Below, one piece after another: positions 63,221 through 64,000 of a DNA stretch of 64,000 nucleotides. Below the pieces are notes generated by a model that worked only from the letters and a program-made list of their open reading frames with translations, made no database searches and was not told the DNA's origin. This DNA is from Cyanobium sp. Tous-M-B4 (GTDB taxonomy: Bacteria > Cyanobacteriota > Cyanobacteriia > PCC-6307 > Cyanobiaceae), in NCBI RefSeq assembly GCF_024345395.1, contig NZ_JAGQBA010000001.1, forward strand, positions 62,001 to 126,000. The letters run 5' to 3'. The first letter of the stretch is position 1; the number at the start of each line of letters is the position of its first letter. Made by a program: the position numbers and the translations under genes.

Positions 63221-63934
63221 TCAGGCCGCCGCCACTTCCGTGCTGCCCGAACGCTGACGGCGTGTAAGGAAGCCAAACAGCACCTTGCCAATGGCGGCGA
63301 TCAGATTGCCTTCCAGTTCCTGGAACATGGTCATGTTGAGGTGGAAGGCGTGGTTGGCCTCCTCCACAATGCGATCGGCCATGGCCTGGTCGATTGGCAG
63401 GGCGTCGAGGGTGGTGCGGTAGTTGGCCTTGAAGGCCTTCTCATCGGGGATAGACGCGAATTCGTAGAAACGCAGGCCATCGTGCTCGCCCAGGCTCATG
63501 GCCTTCTGGGCGATGTTCTTGAGGATCTGGCCGCCGGAAAGATCACCTATGTAGCGGGTGTAGTGGTGACCCACCAGCAGCTCCGGGCACTCCCGCGCCA
63601 CCTGGTGCAGACGCTCAACGTATTGCTGGGCGCCAGGGGTGGGTTGGACCGCATTGCGCCAGTCGCCACCGAAGTAAAAGGCAAGGTCCTGCTCGAGACT
63701 TTCGCGCCGGTTGAGCTCAGGAAAGGCCACCGGACCCACCACCGGATGCTCCCTAAGCCGGCCAAACTCCTCCTCCATGGCGGAGTACACGAAATAAAGG
63801 TCGGCCACCAGGGTGCGGTAGCTGGCCTTATCCACCACCCCCTTGAGGAAGCAGCTCACGAAGCCGGTGTTCTCCGCCATCGTGTGCGCCTTTTTGGTGC
63901 CTTCACGCAATTGGGAAGCAAGGGCGACGGCCAT
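63221..63934 (-). CDS. ho1: Heme oxygenase
   Basis: A 237-residue enzyme opening heme to biliverdin IX-alpha with ferredoxin as reductant, feeding phycobilin synthesis. The proximal heme ligand is His in LREGTKKAHTMAENTGF; FVSCFLKG, LYFVYSAMEEEF, HHYTRYIGDLSGGQILKNIA (distal helix, GDLSGGQ) and EEANHAFHLNMTMFQELE are diagnostic. ATG start; the rest of the window upstream (63935-64000) would hold its promoter. Confidence 0.97.
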   Translation of the reverse strand: MAVALASQLREGTKKAHTMAENTGFVSCFLKGVVDKASYRTLVADLYFVYSAMEEEFGRLREHPVVGPVAFPELNRRESLEQDLAFYFGGDWRNAVQPTPGAQQYVERLHQVARECPELLVGHHYTRYIGDLSGGQILKNIAQKAMSLGEHDGLRFYEFASIPDEKAFKANYRTTLDALPIDQAMADRIVEEANHAFHLNMTMFQELEGNLIAAIGKVLFGFLTRRQRSGSTEVAAA

Positions 63935-64000
63935 CTGACAGGGGCTTGATACGGGCGAGGCGCCAAGTTAGGCGGGAGTTTTACCGGGGCGCCTGGCAAG

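Noticed and set aside
1-64000. CRISPR arrays, insertion sequences, prophage or integrase genes
   Set aside because: Looked for spaced direct repeats, transposase or integrase motifs and terminal inverted repeats; none found. The only large inverted repeat is the promoter-region one at 10774-10884.

Overview
The window reads as a stretch of chromosome from a GC-rich unicellular picocyanobacterium of the Cyanobium / Synechococcus (cluster 5) type. The evidence is the photosystem II cluster psbE-psbF-psbL-psbJ with ycf48 and a membrane-anchored rubredoxin, the NDH-1 genes ndhC-ndhK-ndhJ, magnesium chelatase chlD, heme oxygenase, a class I photolyase and very dense packing with ATGA/GTGA overlaps. 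No insertion sequence, CRISPR array, prophage gene or rRNA is visible, and there is one tRNA (Met, CAT).

Layout. 0-10 kb: the C-terminal part of a phosphorylase-kinase-alpha/beta-like GH15-related protein, a Gfo/Idh/MocA oxidoreductase, a CNNM/CBS membrane protein, tRNA-Met, a secreted hypothetical, pyrE, ygfZ, a TM0106-type nuclease, a phosphohexomutase and rdgB. 10.2-12.3 kb: a compact cassette (secreted DM13 protein, ECF sigma factor, RskA-like anti-sigma) with a large inverted repeat in its divergent promoter region. A divergent relic of a second rdgB 3' end lies on its far side, so the cassette looks inserted. 12.4-19.8 kb: carotenoid oxygenase, then a lipid A/Kdo block (MsbA-like exporter, lpxB, lpxK, waaA, DUF374 acyltransferase). 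19.8-24 kb: photosystem II and NDH-1 genes. 24-36.6 kb: a YvcK-like protein, an Mla-type ATPase plus MCE protein, chlD, folK, a Nudix hydrolase, a photolyase, a DegT aminotransferase, a lipoprotein, a photolyase-like protein split into two genes, fabI and hisB.

36.6-46.5 kb is an accessory island, mostly AT-richer than its surroundings. It holds a 1244-residue SdrD-B-repeat surface protein, a frameshifted trypsin-like protease, a metzincin-type metalloprotease with Calx-beta and probable bluetail domains, a DUF6447-like small protein, and a single polypeptide joining a complete OmpR-type response regulator to a membrane-anchored histidine kinase (REC, winged helix, two membrane helices, DHp, ATPase). 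This inverted phosphorelay fusion is the most unusual gene in the window.

46.5-64 kb: lpxI, hisS, a nucleotide-sugar block (UDP-glucose dehydrogenase, UDP-xylose synthase, UDP-glucuronate 4-epimerase, galE), an NDH-SelD fusion, the Kdo block kdsD-kdsA-kdsC facing kdsB, then CCA transferase, PcrA helicase, a glycosyltransferase and heme oxygenase. The lpxI/lpxB/lpxK/msbA, waaA and kdsABCD genes together encode a nearly complete Kdo-lipid A route, and the UDP-sugar genes would feed outer polysaccharide.
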